Assembly: GCA_964019165.1 (NCBI GenBank)
Contig: OZ025268.1
Location: 20,428,274-20,492,273, forward strand
DNA length: 64,000 bases
Source of the DNA: Mastigias papua
Taxonomy: Eukaryota > Cnidaria > Scyphozoa > Rhizostomeae > Mastigiidae
Direction: 5' to 3'
The position numbers and the translations under genes were made by a program. Shown here one piece after another: positions 61,744 to 64,000 of this stretch. Below the pieces are notes generated by a model. It was not told where the DNA came from. It saw nothing but the letters and a program-made list of their open reading frames with translations, and ran no database searches. The first letter of the stretch is position 1. Each line of letters opens with the position of its first letter.

Positions 61744-64000
61744 GTAAGACAACATACCCACTTTTTATAGCAATAATAATCTATAAGAATATTAGGGTCC
61801 AACATCTCTGAAATTCAGGAATAGCTTAAGAGCAATGCAAGGCTTAAGCTTTGTCAAGACCTAGATCTTTTGTTCATTTGGGTTTTTTAGTCCACTTGTC
61901 CAGTCGGAGAGTCATTACACTAGGATGCGATTCAGCAACTCTTCGGGAAGTGTCTGTTAGACACTTTTTATTTTAGGAATATACTCCATATGAATATTAA
62001 TGCTGTTCAAAATTGCTGAGATGTAAGAATATTTTAAGAATGATCTTAGGCTACAAATCAACATATTTTGGGAATGTCAAGGCTCAGCAAAAAATTAGGC
62101 ATTCTTTATAATAAAAAGTGTTCGTGCGTTAAAAGGGTTCACTATTTAGTCATTCTGTTGCTTTTTTACCTTATTGCATTTCGTTAATTGAGTAGTCACT
62201 AGAGGTCATAGTAATACTATGATTGGCCATTCTGGTGCCTAGAAGCCTCTATTGACATTCATATTGCCTATGATACAGACTGAATTTCCCGATTTTTAAA
62301 GTTACACTCTTGCAGAAACTATGCAGTTTGCGGGTTGTATTGCCTTTGTTTCTTCCATTTGCAATTGTCATGACGACTACAGGAATTACTGATTCTCTTT
62401 GGTGACTCAAAATATTTTTTTTTATTATTTCGATGATTCAATTGTCTGTTGGCACTGCAGAGTTTCACTAGCACACGGAATATTATTCAGCGCACTAGCA
62501 GTGTATAGAACTGTATGCTAAAGAATTCTGGCGCTTTTTCGTACGATAGTGATACTCATTTGCAAGTTTAATAGATTGTTCTCATTTTCACATGAACCAA
62601 AATGATCTCAACATATCCTAAATGAGGCGACTCACCTTATGCCGTTTACTCACATTGATAACGAGATATTTCGCAGAAATGTTGTCATTTTCATTATTAA
62701 GCATTTATTTCCATTATGCTAAGAGTTTTGCTAAGAGGGCATGTAACATTGACTTTCAAGATGGAAAATTTATCATACCTGTGCGCTTCAACAATCGTTT
62801 ATTGTGAAAATGATGCTGGTGTGTTAGCATTCAGTATTATGGGAATCCCAAATGCATTTAAGTAACGAGTGAATTCTCAGAGAGGGCTTATTGATAAAAG
62901 AGATAGATGTTGAAGAGATGGCAAGGAAGAATACTAATCAAGTAATTGTTGTTATCGGGAGGAAAGATTACTTCAAATTTTTGTATGATAACCAGTGTAG
63001 AGTTTGGAACTGTTTGACAAAGTAGCATTGTTCGTTGGAAAAGTTTTATCAGAGTTTGTCTGTGATTGAGAAACCAAAACGATTTCATATCACCTAAGGT
63101 CATCCGAGATTGAGACAGATACAATTTAGGTTGTCATTTCTGACTGGGTTTCATTTAACTGGTGGCTGACCGTTGTTGAGCAAGATACGGTATATTTCAA
63201 TGGGTTGTTTACACCGCTTGATCAGAAATATCTAGCAATTATTTTGCTAATGAAAGGATTAAAAGAAAACGGTATATTTACTTGATGTTTGCTTTGTATC
63301 ATGAGAATGATAGCACTGAATTTCCCACGACGCCATCTAGCTCTGGTTTTACTCAAGAAATTTGATAAACATTTGGATGTGGTTTCCAATTTTACCTTAT
63401 TAATTTTCAATTCACGGATTCTTTGATGGTCGTGTTTGTAACTTGTCAGATTAAGTCTTTTTGTCTAATCGTGGTCTCTCTGTTACCAGGTAGATTTTAA
63501 GCTTAAATAGCGAGGAATTTGTCTGGCTTCTCGGTTACCAAAATGTGTCAATACTTTCACCATTCAAGGATAAGTTTCTTCAGAAGTTGTGGTTTTATGG
63601 TGTCATCCTTCAAGTGTAATTCTCAATAGCAGGCTTCATATGCTAGTGGAGCATCTTTTGCTATAGTTTCGGCAGTTAATACACTTCATATGCCTGTATT
63701 TAGAATTATTGGCCATCTGATGAGAAGCCTTAAGTTGCTATTTCAATTTTGGACAGATTGGTAGGGCTAAGGAGCGTCAAGAATTAGTCCTACTTTTATG
63801 CGTTTATTTGTATCGCTTGTACCTCAGGGAATTCATGTACGTAGATGGTGGAACCCGTTATGAGCGAGTGAAGGCAATACCCAGTTTGTATTAAAAAACA
63901 AATATATCTTGTGAGAAACTGTAAAGTCTAGAAGAGTAAGACCGTATATCGTGGATTCCCTAGTATTTCCTGTTACAAATACCTTATCGCATAGTGAACA
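61744..64000. other. Presumed intron or 3' region of gene B, no exon recognised
   Basis: No CUB, tectonin, Kazal or Thr-rich micro-exon was found on either strand. The short open frames show no family resemblance. The next gene B exon probably lies beyond the window. Confidence 0.45.

Overview
This is an AT-rich eukaryotic (metazoan) genomic window. It has large introns, long (TA)n arrays, many small inverted-repeat elements and a decayed LINE-type retrotransposon. Its coding content is extracellular: CUB domains, tectonin-type beta-propeller lectin domains, Kazal domains and mucin-like Thr-rich exons. The domain mix and repeat styles fit a marine invertebrate, most likely a cnidarian. That guess rests on family knowledge and has not been tested.

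Two genes lie head-to-tail on the + strand. Gene A enters from the left edge and is followed from 2399 to 25470. Its exon order is 39-nt linker, CUB, tectonin (split over two exons), CUB, Ser/Thr-rich mucin exon, Thr/Ala-rich mucin exon, tectonin, CUB, three Kazal exons, tectonin, CUB. Its 3' end is not located. Gene B starts at 42503 with a methionine and signal peptide fused in one exon to a complete tectonin domain. It continues with CUB (52252), 39-nt linker, CUB, 39-nt linker, CUB, tectonin (60011) and CUB (61339), then probably runs past the right edge. All internal exons are flanked by phase-1 introns and have lengths divisible by 3. Every one ends in G or A, so any exon can be joined to any other without a frameshift or a junction stop codon.

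Two repeating exon modules are visible: [tectonin + CUB starting D-x-x-C-G-G], five copies, and [39-nt Thr-rich linker + CUB starting G-C-G-G], three copies. The encoded proteins look like large secreted or mucus-associated recognition molecules. The propellers probably bind glycans, the CUBs mediate protein or Ca2+-dependent contacts, the Kazals may inhibit proteases, and the PTS tracts act as glycosylated spacers.

25471-42502 is a gene-poor spacer with dispersed repeats (three copies of one family), a MITE, a 223-bp tandem duplication and simple repeats. The 8.9-kb first intron of gene B holds the most striking non-coding structures: a tRNA-like core inside a perfect 30-bp inverted repeat (48811-48933), and a perfect 318-bp inverted repeat (49008-49798). 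Both sit among (TA)n arrays. No prokaryotic operon features, CRISPR arrays or rRNA genes were seen.
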